NCBI GenBank assembly: GCA_035494735.1 | Contig: DATJGS010000045.1 | Span: 1-64,000, forward strand | Length of the DNA: 64,000 nucleotides | Source of the DNA: DATJGS01 sp035494735 | Lineage (GTDB): Bacteria; Eisenbacteria; RBG-16-71-46 | Direction of reading: 5' to 3' | Shown here: positions 54,585 through 63,981 of the stretch, piece after piece | Layout: each line of letters opens with the position of its first letter | Position numbering within the stretch: the stretch's first letter is position 1 | Notes under the pieces: generated by a model | Told to the model about the DNA's origin: nothing | What the model saw: the letters and a program-made list of their open reading frames with translations, nothing else | The model's database searches: none | Position numbers and translations under genes: made by a program

Positions 54585-57293
54585 CTAGTGGGTCGCGTCC
54601 TCGGTCTCGGGCAGGCGATGTTCGACGGTGGCGATGCGGTACGGGCGTCGCTGCGCGCCTTCGCCGAGTTCGATCTCGTCGCCGATCGCGTGATTCATCA
54701 GCGCGCGTCCGACGACGGACTGGAACGAGACGACCTCCGGGCCGAAGTGCTGCTCGCCGTCGCCGAGGACCCAGTACGTTGCGCGCGCGCCATCGCTCTC
54801 GAGCGTGACCCGTGCGCCGAGTCCCACGACGCCGGGCTTGAACTCCGCATCGTCGACGAAGCGCGCGCGCGCCAGGCGCCGCTGCAGCGACGCGACCTGC
54901 TTGCTCACGTTCGACTGCTTCAGCTTCGCCGAGTGGTACTCGGCGTTCTCGCGCAGGTCGCCCAGCTCCCGCGCCTTCTGGATGGTCTGCGGGATCGTCG
55001 TGCGCAGCTCGCGCTCCAGCGCTTCCATTTCCTTGTGCAGGCGCTGCCACGTGGCCCGCGTCATGACCGGCAGATCCACGTCCTCGGCCTGCTGGCCGAC
55101 GCTCGAGAACAGGCGGTCGGTGCGCTGCTGGCGCGCTTCGCGAACGACACCGGTCTCGGCGGACAGGCCGAGCCGCTCGAGCGCCTCCATGGCCGGGAAC
55201 AGGAAGCGGTCGCTCGACCGCCACTGGCGCAGCAGGACGCGGATGCGCAGCGCCATGGGCTCGTCACACGGCACGCCGGCCAGCAGACGGTCGAACGCGC
55301 CGTCCGGCTCGAGCCAGCGCAGGACTTTTTCGGCCACCGACGGCTTGGGCTTTTCTTCGGCGAGCATGAGCATCGCGAACAGCATGCCCCACGCGTCGGG
55401 AGGCGCGGGACGCGTCTCGAGGTTCTCCTCGACGAGACGCAGCGCGGCCGACGGGTAGCGTGACGCGTGCTGCAGCAGCGTGCGGCGCATGTCTGCGCGC
55501 CCCGCGTCGTCGAGCAGCGCACGATGGCGCTGCGCCGCATCGCGCACCGCCGAGAAGCGCGAGTCGAGCGCGGACAGGATCGCGTCCGACTCGACACCCG
55601 CGGAATGCGAACCCTCGAGCGTCGCGAGTTGTTCGTCCTCGGCCGGCAGATCCGTGATGGACAACCCCTGCTCCCACAGATCGCGCAGCACCTGCGCCCA
55701 CTCCTCGCGGCGCTCCGGGTACCAGCGCGCCAGGTACATGCCGGCGCGCGCGCGATCCGCGCGATCGCCGTCCAGGTCGTGCACGGCGTGCTGCAGATAG
55801 CGCCCGAAACGCTGCGCGAGCGCCTGCTCGGCCTGCGGGTGCTGGGTGAGGAACTTGCGCAACGTGGTGAGGTTCGATTTGACCGACTTGCGCGGCTCGA
55901 GGTTCGGCAGCGGCGTGCGCGCGGCCGGGCCGCCCGCGGCCACGCCTTCGGGCGCGAGGCGATAGTGCTGCTCGAACGCGCGCGCGTGGTCGATGCGCAC
56001 GTCTTTCTCGGCCGCCGCACGCGCGCGGCGCCAGAACGCGGTCCACTCCGCGGCCGGCACGAGATCCGAACCGACGAGGAACACTTTCAACTTCTGCGCG
56101 TCCCCGGAGCCGCCGAGCGCGGCCAGCGCGCGAACCAGCATGCCGCCCGGATCGTCGTTTCGCAGGCGCTTCAGTTCGTCGGGCTGCGTCAGCTTGAGGA
56201 GGCGCAGATCGTCTTCGGCGATCGGAGTGAGCGTGCGCCGCGCCGCGGCGAACGGCATCTTGTGCCCGCGCGAGCGTGCGAAGTCGATGACCACGGTTTC
56301 AGTGTCGTTCGACAGGATGCGACCTGGGCCGAACGAGCCATGGTGCACGGCCCGCCCGGGTGGCAGCGCGGTGATCTGTTCGAATTTCTCGATCGCGGGG
56401 ACGAGGGGCTTCATGGGATCTCCTAGGGACGACGCTTCGACGGCCCGCGCGACGTCCGGCAGGCGTGCCGCGGCCTCCGCAGGAATGGCTTCGACGACGG
56501 CGCTACGAAACGCCTCGGCCCCGGTCGGACCTTGCTTCGCGGCCGCCGCGATCGCCAGCGCGCGCAGCGGCGCGGCGGCTTCGCCGGCACGGCCGGCCGC
56601 GCGTATCTTGGGCCACGCGATATCGAGCAGTTGCTTGGCCTCGGCGAACGCGCCGTCCTCGGCCAGGCGCGGCAGCGATTCGATGAGGCGCAGCAGTCCG
56701 TCCACCGCGTCGTGCTCCACGAACTCCAGCGCCGCTTCCTCGAGACCGCCGTAACGCTTCTCGGTCGCGAAGCGCGGCAGCAGTTCGGCGAGGAGTTCGC
56801 GGCGGTGCTCGCCCTGTCCGGCTTCGCCGAGTCGCACCGTGAGCAGCAGCGCGATCTCGAGATCGTCGGGCAGATGCGCCCACGCGCGCTCCAGCGCTCC
56901 GACCCGCCCGGGATTGGGCCCCAGGCCCTCGTGGGCGCGGACCAGCAGGCGCACGGCAGCGGCGGTCTCTTCGAGCGCGAGTGCACGCTCGGCCACCGCG
57001 ACCATGGGCTCCCACTGCTTCGCAATCGCGAGTCGTTCGCCGAGCGCGAGCAGCGTCTGATGCGCGCGCTCGACCTCGCCGGCCAGCGCGCACACCGCCG
57101 CAAGCAGGTACTCGACGGAGATCGGCGGTTCAGGTTGGCGCAGCCGTCCGCCGCACTCGTCCCTCACCCAGGCCAACTGCCCGGACTGCTGAGCCTCATG
57201 GGCCAGTGCTTCGAGCCGCTCGCGTGACGCGGGCGAGAGGTCGGGGACCGCCTCTCCGCGCAAAACGGAGGGCAGCACGTCGCGTACGGACAT
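54585..57293 (-). CDS. Giant GreA-family transcript cleavage factor with 740-residue N-terminal extension
   Basis: The last 159 of 902 residues are a complete GreA: coiled coil (TWQRLHKEMEALERELRTTI), acidic tip LGDLRENAEYHSAK with Asp779 and Glu782 that activate RNA cleavage, then the FKBP-like C-domain (GARVTLESDG...IGDEIELGEGAQRRPYRI). The first about 300 residues are TPR-like helices. At about 315-360 is a small barrel (VHHGSFGPGRILSNDTETVV, HKMPF) of the CarD/DUF3553 type, which binds RNA polymerase in relatives. Another helical region of about 350 residues follows. Chlamydial GreA also has a large N-terminal extension. It is probably the cell's RNA-polymerase rescue factor with extra contacts. 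Confidence 0.85.
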   Translation of the reverse strand: MSVRDVLPSVLRGEAVPDLSPASRERLEALAHEAQQSGQLAWVRDECGGRLRQPEPPISVEYLLAAVCALAGEVERAHQTLLALGERLAIAKQWEPMVAVAERALALEETAAAVRLLVRAHEGLGPNPGRVGALERAWAHLPDDLEIALLLTVRLGEAGQGEHRRELLAELLPRFATEKRYGGLEEAALEFVEHDAVDGLLRLIESLPRLAEDGAFAEAKQLLDIAWPKIRAAGRAGEAAAPLRALAIAAAAKQGPTGAEAFRSAVVEAIPAEAAARLPDVARAVEASSLGDPMKPLVPAIEKFEQITALPPGRAVHHGSFGPGRILSNDTETVVIDFARSRGHKMPFAAARRTLTPIAEDDLRLLKLTQPDELKRLRNDDPGGMLVRALAALGGSGDAQKLKVFLVGSDLVPAAEWTAFWRRARAAAEKDVRIDHARAFEQHYRLAPEGVAAGGPAARTPLPNLEPRKSVKSNLTTLRKFLTQHPQAEQALAQRFGRYLQHAVHDLDGDRADRARAGMYLARWYPERREEWAQVLRDLWEQGLSITDLPAEDEQLATLEGSHSAGVESDAILSALDSRFSAVRDAAQRHRALLDDAGRADMRRTLLQHASRYPSAALRLVEENLETRPAPPDAWGMLFAMLMLAEEKPKPSVAEKVLRWLEPDGAFDRLLAGVPCDEPMALRIRVLLRQWRSSDRFLFPAMEALERLGLSAETGVVREARQQRTDRLFSSVGQQAEDVDLPVMTRATWQRLHKEMEALERELRTTIPQTIQKARELGDLRENAEYHSAKLKQSNVSKQVASLQRRLARARFVDDAEFKPGVVGLGARVTLESDGARATYWVLGDGEQHFGPEVVSFQSVVGRALMNHAIGDEIELGEGAQRRPYRIATVEHRLPETEDATH

Positions 57294-57413
57294 GTGGGGC
57301 GAGGGTTCCTCGTGGTTCCGGGTGCGTTCCGGGGGCGGACATGATGGACCACGGGCTTGCCCTGTGGCAAGGCGGCTGCGCCGGCCCCCCGGTCCTTCAG
57401 GGCGAACGCGCGC

Positions 57414-59408
57414 CTAGCGCTTGCGATGGAAGCGCAGTGGCTCGGCGAACGCGGTTTCCGCCTTGTCGAGCTCGGTGCGCGCCAAGGCGAAGTTGGCACG
57501 CGAGATGGTCGCGCGCTCCAACGCGGCGGTGCGATCGACGCGCAGCATCCCCGAGTCCGCCACGGCCGCGCGATGGAACGAGAAGCAGTCCCCGGTCATA
57601 TCCGCGCCATCGGGGACGTCGAACGTCCAGCCGTCCGGCGGGCGCACGCGCACGCGGTCGAGCATCTGTTCGAGCCCTTCGAACTTGACGGGGTTGCGCC
57701 GCGATGGCTTGCGGAACGGTGCGCCCCAAGCCGGCGGCTGGAGGAAGTCGCCGGGCAGCACGAGCGCGTCGCCGGCCGCCGTCGCGCAGCGCGGCGCCGT
57801 GAACGCGATCGAGATCACGAGCGGGTGGTCGACGCCCTCGAGGCCGCTGACGCTGGCCGGGCCCATCTTCGCGCTCGGCAGCGCGCGCGCGAGCAGGCTC
57901 GCCATCAGTTCCTCGCGCTGCGTCGCGTCGCGCGTGCGAAACGCGCCGCGATAGTTCATGCCGGCCTCGCCGCCGACGCGCAGCTCGAGCGTGCCGGTGA
58001 GATCGCCGGCCTCGCCGAGCGTGGCGTCGACGCGGCGGTCGATGGTGCTGCGCTCGGGCTCGAGCACGGGCGTCGGGAGAAATCCCGCGATCGCCGGACC
58101 GCACACCAGTGCCAGCCCGCCCTGGTCCATGTCCGGCAGGTAGTCCGCCGTCGCGTACTCCGCGGTCGGGTCGAGCCACCAGCCTTCGTCGCCGATCGGC
58201 AGCCACACGATCATGTGATTGAACTGGCCCATGTTCACGAGCACGCTGTCGACCGGACCCTGGTCGCGCGTCCGCACGAGCGCGGCGCAGCCGTCGATGC
58301 CGACCTCGTGCAGCAGGCTGAGGAACAGAGTCGCCTTGTCCTTGCAGTCGCCGTAGCGCAGCTCCAGCACCTGCTGCGCGGGATGGGGCCGGATCCCGCC
58401 CATGCCGAGCTCGACCGCGACGTAACGCACGTCGCTCTGCACGTACGCGTACAGCGCGCGCACCTTGGCGACCGGCGTGGTCGCCCCGCCCACCAGTCGG
58501 TGCGCGAGCTCGGCGATCTGCGGCGTCGACTTGAGCTGCGGCGCGACGAACTCGTCGTAGTAGTGGCGCCCCACGTAGGCCCAGTCCCAGCGGAATCGCG
58601 TCGGCGGCTTGGGCGCGAGACGGATGAACGGCGAGATCTCGGCGAGCGACGGCATGTCGGGCTCGTCGGCGATCGCCGGGATGTCGGTCAGTTCCCACGT
58701 GAACTGCTTCACCTCGCCCTCGGGTCGCGGCAGCACTTCGACGCGCGGGCTCGCCGATGCCAAGCCCTGCACGCGGATCGCCTGGTCGAACTCCTCGGCG
58801 AGGAAACTGCGCGGCACGATGAAGCGCGCGCGCGAAACGAGCGTGGGGATGGTGTGCGCGAACAGGTGCTCGTCGTACGAATAGACGGACGGGCTCGTGT
58901 ACTCGTACGTCAGCTCGAGGACGGTGTGCGGGCCGACGGACGGAAACGCGAACCGCTTGCCTTTCACGTCGGCGTACAGCACCTCGTCCGGAAACAACGA
59001 CACGTCGTGGAAGTCGGCGCGCTCGACCTTGCGGCTCTGCGTCGGCGACGTCCACGTGCGCGCCTCGACGCGGGACAGATTGTGGAATTCGGAATTCGGG
59101 ATGTCCCAATCGAGCCAGCTTTCGGCCTGCTTGGGATCCGCGATGGCGATGACGCGGTGGACGGTCACGCGGCGCCCGAATTCGTCGCCCTGCCGCCCCA
59201 GTTCCGACGTCATCTCGTCGAGCAGGAAGACCGCGCCGGGATCGCCGTAGCGGGTCTTGAGCGCGTCCCAGTCGGGCCAGTCGAATTCCGGCTTCGCGGC
59301 GTGAGCCGCGGGCGCGACGAACGCGAGGAGGGCGGCGCCCCGAAGGACGCGGCCGACAAGCGCGAGGCGACGTCGCACGCGCTGCTGGAGGTTCGGGCGG
59401 CCCCGCAC
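57414..59408 (-). CDS. DUF3857/transglutaminase-like secreted protein
   Basis: The 664-residue product has an N-terminal signal segment (LVGRVLRGAALLAFVAPAAHA) and a DUF3857 beta domain (about 60-260). A transglutaminase-like core follows with the Cys-His-Asp triad visible: RYGDCKDKATLFLSLLHEVG, GQFNHMIVWL and WWLDPTAEY. The C-terminal part is a beta domain. Such proteins occur widely in Bacteroidetes and related phyla and are thought to act in the periplasm on peptides or sugars; the function is not established. The GTG start has a weak ribosome site. Confidence 0.82.
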   Translation of the reverse strand: MRGRPNLQQRVRRRLALVGRVLRGAALLAFVAPAAHAAKPEFDWPDWDALKTRYGDPGAVFLLDEMTSELGRQGDEFGRRVTVHRVIAIADPKQAESWLDWDIPNSEFHNLSRVEARTWTSPTQSRKVERADFHDVSLFPDEVLYADVKGKRFAFPSVGPHTVLELTYEYTSPSVYSYDEHLFAHTIPTLVSRARFIVPRSFLAEEFDQAIRVQGLASASPRVEVLPRPEGEVKQFTWELTDIPAIADEPDMPSLAEISPFIRLAPKPPTRFRWDWAYVGRHYYDEFVAPQLKSTPQIAELAHRLVGGATTPVAKVRALYAYVQSDVRYVAVELGMGGIRPHPAQQVLELRYGDCKDKATLFLSLLHEVGIDGCAALVRTRDQGPVDSVLVNMGQFNHMIVWLPIGDEGWWLDPTAEYATADYLPDMDQGGLALVCGPAIAGFLPTPVLEPERSTIDRRVDATLGEAGDLTGTLELRVGGEAGMNYRGAFRTRDATQREELMASLLARALPSAKMGPASVSGLEGVDHPLVISIAFTAPRCATAAGDALVLPGDFLQPPAWGAPFRKPSRRNPVKFEGLEQMLDRVRVRPPDGWTFDVPDGADMTGDCFSFHRAAVADSGMLRVDRTAALERATISRANFALARTELDKAETAFAEPLRFHRKR

Positions 59409-59452
59409 GCGAGAACTATTCCACCAGGGGCGCGGGGTGTAAAGCCCGAGCC

Positions 59453-59481
59453 TTGTGCGCCCGCGGCCCGGTCCCTAGACT
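59453..59481 (+). promoter_or_regulatory. Promoter of the cobalamin adenosyltransferase gene, leaderless layout
   Basis: TTGTGC and TAGACT are separated by 17 nt. The GTG start codon lies 7 nt after the -10 box with no ribosome site between. Confidence 0.55.
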
Positions 59482-59488
59482 CGCCCGC

Positions 59489-60037
59489 GTGAAGATCTAC
59501 ACGCGAACCGGCGACGACGGTACGACGGGACTGATGGGCGCGGGCCGGGTGTCGAAGGCCGACGCGCGCGTCGAGGCGTACGGCCAGGTGGACGAGTTGA
59601 ACGCCGCGCTCGGCGTGGCGCGCGCGCGCGGCGCCGACAGCGGGCTCGGCGCCGAACTCGGCGCGATCCAGGCCGCCCTGTTCCAGATCGGCGCCGAGCT
59701 GGCCGCTCGCGACGCCGCGGCGCTGGCCACGTTGACGCGCGTTGGCGACACCGAGATCGCCGAGCTCGAGGGGTGGATCGATCGCCTGGAAGGCGATCTC
59801 GCGCCGCTTCGCCATTTCATCCTGCCGGGCGGCGCGGCCGGGGCGGCCGAGCTGCATCTGGCGCGCACGGTGTGCCGCCGCGCCGAGCGCCACGTCGTCG
59901 CGCTCGCGGCGCGCGAGTCGATCGAGCCGCGCCTGGTCCGCTATCTCAACCGGCTCGCCGATCTCCTGTTCGTGATGGCGCGCTGGACGAACCGGCGTGC
60001 CGGGGTGTCCGAGGTGGAGTGGCGCGGCGGGCGTTGA
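59489..60037 (+). CDS. ATP:cob(I)alamin adenosyltransferase, PduO type
   Basis: The 182-residue enzyme makes adenosylcobalamin. Signature segments are present: KIYTRTGDDGTTGL (ATP-binding N-terminal loop), RVEAYGQVDELNAALG, RHFILPGGAAGAAELHLART, CRRAERHVV and YLNRLADLLFVMARW. The GTG gives VKIYTRTGDDG, the standard family start, and fits the leaderless promoter. No B12-dependent enzyme is in the window. Confidence 0.92.
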   Translation: MKIYTRTGDDGTTGLMGAGRVSKADARVEAYGQVDELNAALGVARARGADSGLGAELGAIQAALFQIGAELAARDAAALATLTRVGDTEIAELEGWIDRLEGDLAPLRHFILPGGAAGAAELHLARTVCRRAERHVVALAARESIEPRLVRYLNRLADLLFVMARWTNRRAGVSEVEWRGGR

Positions 60038-60094
60038 CGGGCGGGACTGGACAGCGGGGGGTGAACCGGGGATAATGCCCGCGCACACCTTTCC

Positions 60095-60159
60095 CGGTGA
60101 GGAGTCGAGATCCCGGGCGCGCTTGCGCGCTCGACCCTCCTCCCGAGGTCGGCTCACCG
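60095..60159 (+). promoter_or_regulatory. Putative three-way-junction RNA in the rho leader
   Basis: The outer stem cggtgag/ctcaccg (60095-60101 with 60153-60159) encloses two further stems: gtcgag/ctcgac (60104-60109 with 60130-60135), capped by a GC-rich hairpin, and cctc/gagg (60136-60139 with 60145-60148). It lies in the 393-base gap (60038-60430) before rho. It could be an autoregulatory leader or a riboswitch-like element. I matched it to no known riboswitch class. A basic ORF (60174-60431) overlapping the rho ATG is not supported as a gene. Confidence 0.35.
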
Positions 60160-60430
60160 CCTGAGAGACTCGCGTGACACCGCCGTTCGTGTCGCCGTCC
60201 GCGGTGAGAAGGTGCCGAGAGGCTCCGCGGCCGAAAGCGTCGACGCGACAGAACCCGCGTCGAAATGCCCGCCGGCGGATCCGGTCACTGGCTTCAAAGC
60301 TGGCGCGCTCCGCGAGATCACTTCGGAGCCGCGCCTCGTGCAATGCACGCGCCCTTGTGGATGCCCGCGATTTCGCGCGTGCGGCTCCGTCAACCCCGGC
60401 TCCCGAGATGGGGCGCCGGAAGGAATCCTG

Positions 60431-61624
<1,194 letters not shown>

Positions 61625-61642
61625 CGTTTCGCGAACCGCCCG

Positions 61643-62200
61643 TCACACGCGCTCGACGAATTCCCCGGTGCGCGTGTCGATCTTCACGCGGTTGCCGCTC
61701 TCGATGTAGCTCGGCACCTTGATCTCGAGTCCGGTCTCGAGCGTCGCCGGCTTGGCGGTGTTCTGCACCGCGGCGCCCTTGATGTTCGGCGTGGTCTCCT
61801 TGACCGTCAGCTCCACGAACATGGGCGGCTCGATCCCCACGACGCGGCCTTCGAAGTAGTCGGCGCTGAGGAGCATGCCCTCGGTGAGGTATCCCGCGTT
61901 GTCGCCGAGCACGTCGGCCGTCAACTCGATCATCTCGTACGACTCGGTGTTCATGAAGTTGAAGACGTCGCCGGCGCGATAGCTGAACTGCAGCTTGTGC
62001 TGGTCGAGCGTGGCGCGCTCCACCTTCTCTTCCGAGCTGAAGCGCTGTTCGGTGTTCGTGCCGCTTTCGATGTTCACCATGCGCACCTGCACGAACCCGC
62101 GCAGGTTGCCGGGCGTGCGGTGCACCACGTTCGTCACGCGATGCGGCTTGCCGTTGTGGACGACGACGTTTCCGACTCTCAACTGGGTGGCGGCGATCAC
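61643..62200 (-). CDS. efp: Elongation factor P
   Basis: The 185-residue protein relieves ribosome stalling at polyproline. It has the three EF-P domains: KOW-like N-domain (QLRVGNVVVHNGKPHRVTNV), OB domain II (EKVERATLDQHKLQFSYRAG) and domain III ending with the family motif PSYIESGNRVKIDTRTGEFV. The tip of the N-domain loop reads TPGNLRGF; E. coli has PGKGQAF with the lysylated Lys34, so the modified residue is Asn32 here, with Arg34 two positions on. EpmA-type lysylation or EarP rhamnosylation seems unlikely at that site. It is convergent with rho and 18 nt from it. Confidence 0.93.
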   Translation of the reverse strand: MIAATQLRVGNVVVHNGKPHRVTNVVHRTPGNLRGFVQVRMVNIESGTNTEQRFSSEEKVERATLDQHKLQFSYRAGDVFNFMNTESYEMIELTADVLGDNAGYLTEGMLLSADYFEGRVVGIEPPMFVELTVKETTPNIKGAAVQNTAKPATLETGLEIKVPSYIESGNRVKIDTRTGEFVERV

Positions 62201-62380
62201 GGTGGAGACTCCTTGCGGCCGGGGGTTGCATTCGAAGGGGACAGGACGCCCTTCGACGGACCTCCCCCGCTGGATGGCGGCCGGAGATTGTGCCTCATGC
62301 GGGGTGGGGCGCGCAACGAACGCCGATCGCTGCCGGATGGCCCCGGATCGCTGCCCGCCGCCGTCCGCGTCACGAACGAC

Positions 62381-62412
62381 AAGGGCCGGACCCTTGCGGG
62401 CCCGGCCCCCTT
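62381..62412 (-). terminator. Imperfect terminator-like hairpin after the beta-barrel gene
   Basis: gggccgg/ccggccc arms with an inner loop lie 16 nt past the stop of the minus-strand gene. The minus tail (GTCGTTCGT) has few Ts, so the call is tentative. Confidence 0.45.
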
Positions 62413-62427
62413 CGAAATTCGCGACGG

Positions 62428-63099
62428 TTACTTGGCCGCCTGGTGCAGCGAGATGCCGGCGCGGATGATCACGCCCGAATAGTCTTCGGTCTTGAGACCC
62501 TGGCTGGAAACGTCCTGCCCACCGATGGTGTCGATGTCGATGTTGGCGAGCCGGTAGCCCACCGTCAGGATGCCCGAGAATTCCGGCGCGAACGCGTAGC
62601 TGCCCGTGCCGAAGATCTTGCCGCCGACGCCGGTGCCCTTGGTGTCATCCGTCACCGCCGGCGGACCGTCGGCGTGAATGTCGCCCGTCAGCGTGTAGTA
62701 GTCCACGCCGACGCCGAGCCCGAAACTCATCATGCTCTTCGAGGGGAACAGGTATTCGCCCGAAGCACCGAACGCGTTCGCCTTGTTCTCGATATCGGTG
62801 CCCTGGAACGAGCTCTTCTTGGCCAAGAGCATTTCGTACTGCGCGCCGAACTGCCAGCGATCGTTCACGACCACCGTCGGTCCGACGCCGAACGAGTAAC
62901 CGCTCTTGATGTTGTCGAAGCTCGCGCCGCTGGAGTTGGCCAGGTCGATGATGTCGTTCCAGTCCTTCATCGAGTGCGTGTTGAACGACCCGTTCACTTC
63001 GCCGCCCCAGCGCATGGCCGCCGAGCCGGTACGGGCCGCCGAAACCATCGCCAGTGCCGCCAACGCCAGGATTGAAGTCAGTCGCATCAGATTCTTCAT
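62428..63099 (-). CDS. Outer-membrane beta-barrel protein, paralogue A
   Basis: The 223-residue product has a signal peptide (MRLTSILALAALAMVSAARTGSAA) after a GGAGG site and then barrel strands. It shares long stretches with the neighbouring gene: MRWGGEV, FNTH, FGVGPT, FGLGVGV, GYRLANIDIDT and EDYSGVIIRAGISL. Both appear to be 8-10-strand barrels of the same family, products of a tandem duplication. No enzyme motif is seen. They may be porins or structural proteins of the outer membrane. Confidence 0.72.
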   Translation of the reverse strand: MKNLMRLTSILALAALAMVSAARTGSAAMRWGGEVNGSFNTHSMKDWNDIIDLANSSGASFDNIKSGYSFGVGPTVVVNDRWQFGAQYEMLLAKKSSFQGTDIENKANAFGASGEYLFPSKSMMSFGLGVGVDYYTLTGDIHADGPPAVTDDTKGTGVGGKIFGTGSYAFAPEFSGILTVGYRLANIDIDTIGGQDVSSQGLKTEDYSGVIIRAGISLHQAAK

Positions 63100-63306
63100 G
63101 GTTGCCTCCGAGGGGGTTCGGTCGAGGGTGACCGAGGATCGGTCGCCCATCGCGGCCAAAGCATCAAGCGGACGAAGACGCAGCGCCTACCGCGTGCGGC
63201 ATCCATTCGGACGTTCGGCCTGCGAAGCCCCGGGCGACGGCCCGGGCGCTCCGGTGAAGCGGAGCCGGGCGGCGACGTGCGCACCCGGCCCCAAGATAAA
63301 CGTCGA

Positions 63307-63981
63307 TTACTTGCTGGAAGGCTGGCTCAGCGACAAGCCGGCCCGCACCACGACACCCGAGTAGTCTTCGGAATTGAGCGTCGATCCCGCGGTGCTGGCG
63401 CCGCCCACCGTGTCGATGTCGATGTTCGCGAGCCGATAGCCCGCCGTCAGGTTGCCCGAGAACATCGGGCTGAACGCGTAGCGCGCGCTGCCCAGCAACT
63501 GGCCGCCCACGCCCGAGCCCTCGATCTTGAGCTCGGTGCCGCTCGCTTCCAGATTGCCCGACAGGTTCGTGAAATCGAGCGAGAGGCCGAGGCCGAACGC
63601 GGCCATGCCCTTGCTCGGGAACAGGTACATCCCGGAAACGCCGAACGAATTCGCCGACGGGCTCAGCTTCTGCTGAATCGAGGCGTCTTCGGACGACTTC
63701 GCGTTCAGCCGCTCGTAATGCGCGCCGAACTGCCACTGGTTGTTCACGATCATCGTCGGCCCGACGCCGAACGAGAATCCGCTTCGGATGTTGTCGAAGT
63801 TGGATCCGCTCGCGTTGGCCTGATCGATCGCGTCGTTCCAGTCACCCATGGTGTGGGTGTTGAAGGCTCCCCACACCTCTCCGCCCCAGCGCATGCTGGA
63901 CGCGGAAACGGTCGCGGCGAGCGAGACCATGGCGAGTGCGGCGAAGAGCGCCGTCAGCGAGAAACGTCGAGTGCGACGCAT
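63307..63981 (-). CDS. Outer-membrane beta-barrel protein, paralogue B
   Basis: The 224-residue product begins MRRTRRFSLTALFAALAMVSLAATVSASS, a signal peptide preceded by GGGAGGG. The barrel parallels paralogue A throughout (SMRWGGEVWGAFNTH, SGFSFGVGPTMIVNNQWQFG, GYRLANIDIDTVGG, SEDYSGVVVRAGLSL), but the middle loops differ, as expected for surface-exposed loops. The genes are 207 bp apart in the same direction, with a GC-rich inverted repeat (around 63229-63246) between them, so each probably has its own transcript. Confidence 0.72.
   Translation of the reverse strand: MRRTRRFSLTALFAALAMVSLAATVSASSMRWGGEVWGAFNTHTMGDWNDAIDQANASGSNFDNIRSGFSFGVGPTMIVNNQWQFGAHYERLNAKSSEDASIQQKLSPSANSFGVSGMYLFPSKGMAAFGLGLSLDFTNLSGNLEASGTELKIEGSGVGGQLLGSARYAFSPMFSGNLTAGYRLANIDIDTVGGASTAGSTLNSEDYSGVVVRAGLSLSQPSSK

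Noticed and set aside
60160..60166. CTGAGAG in the rho leader, reminiscent of a TPP riboswitch box
   Set aside because: The other thi-box elements (ACCTGATCTGGGTAATGCCAGCG-like) are absent and rho is not a thiamine gene.
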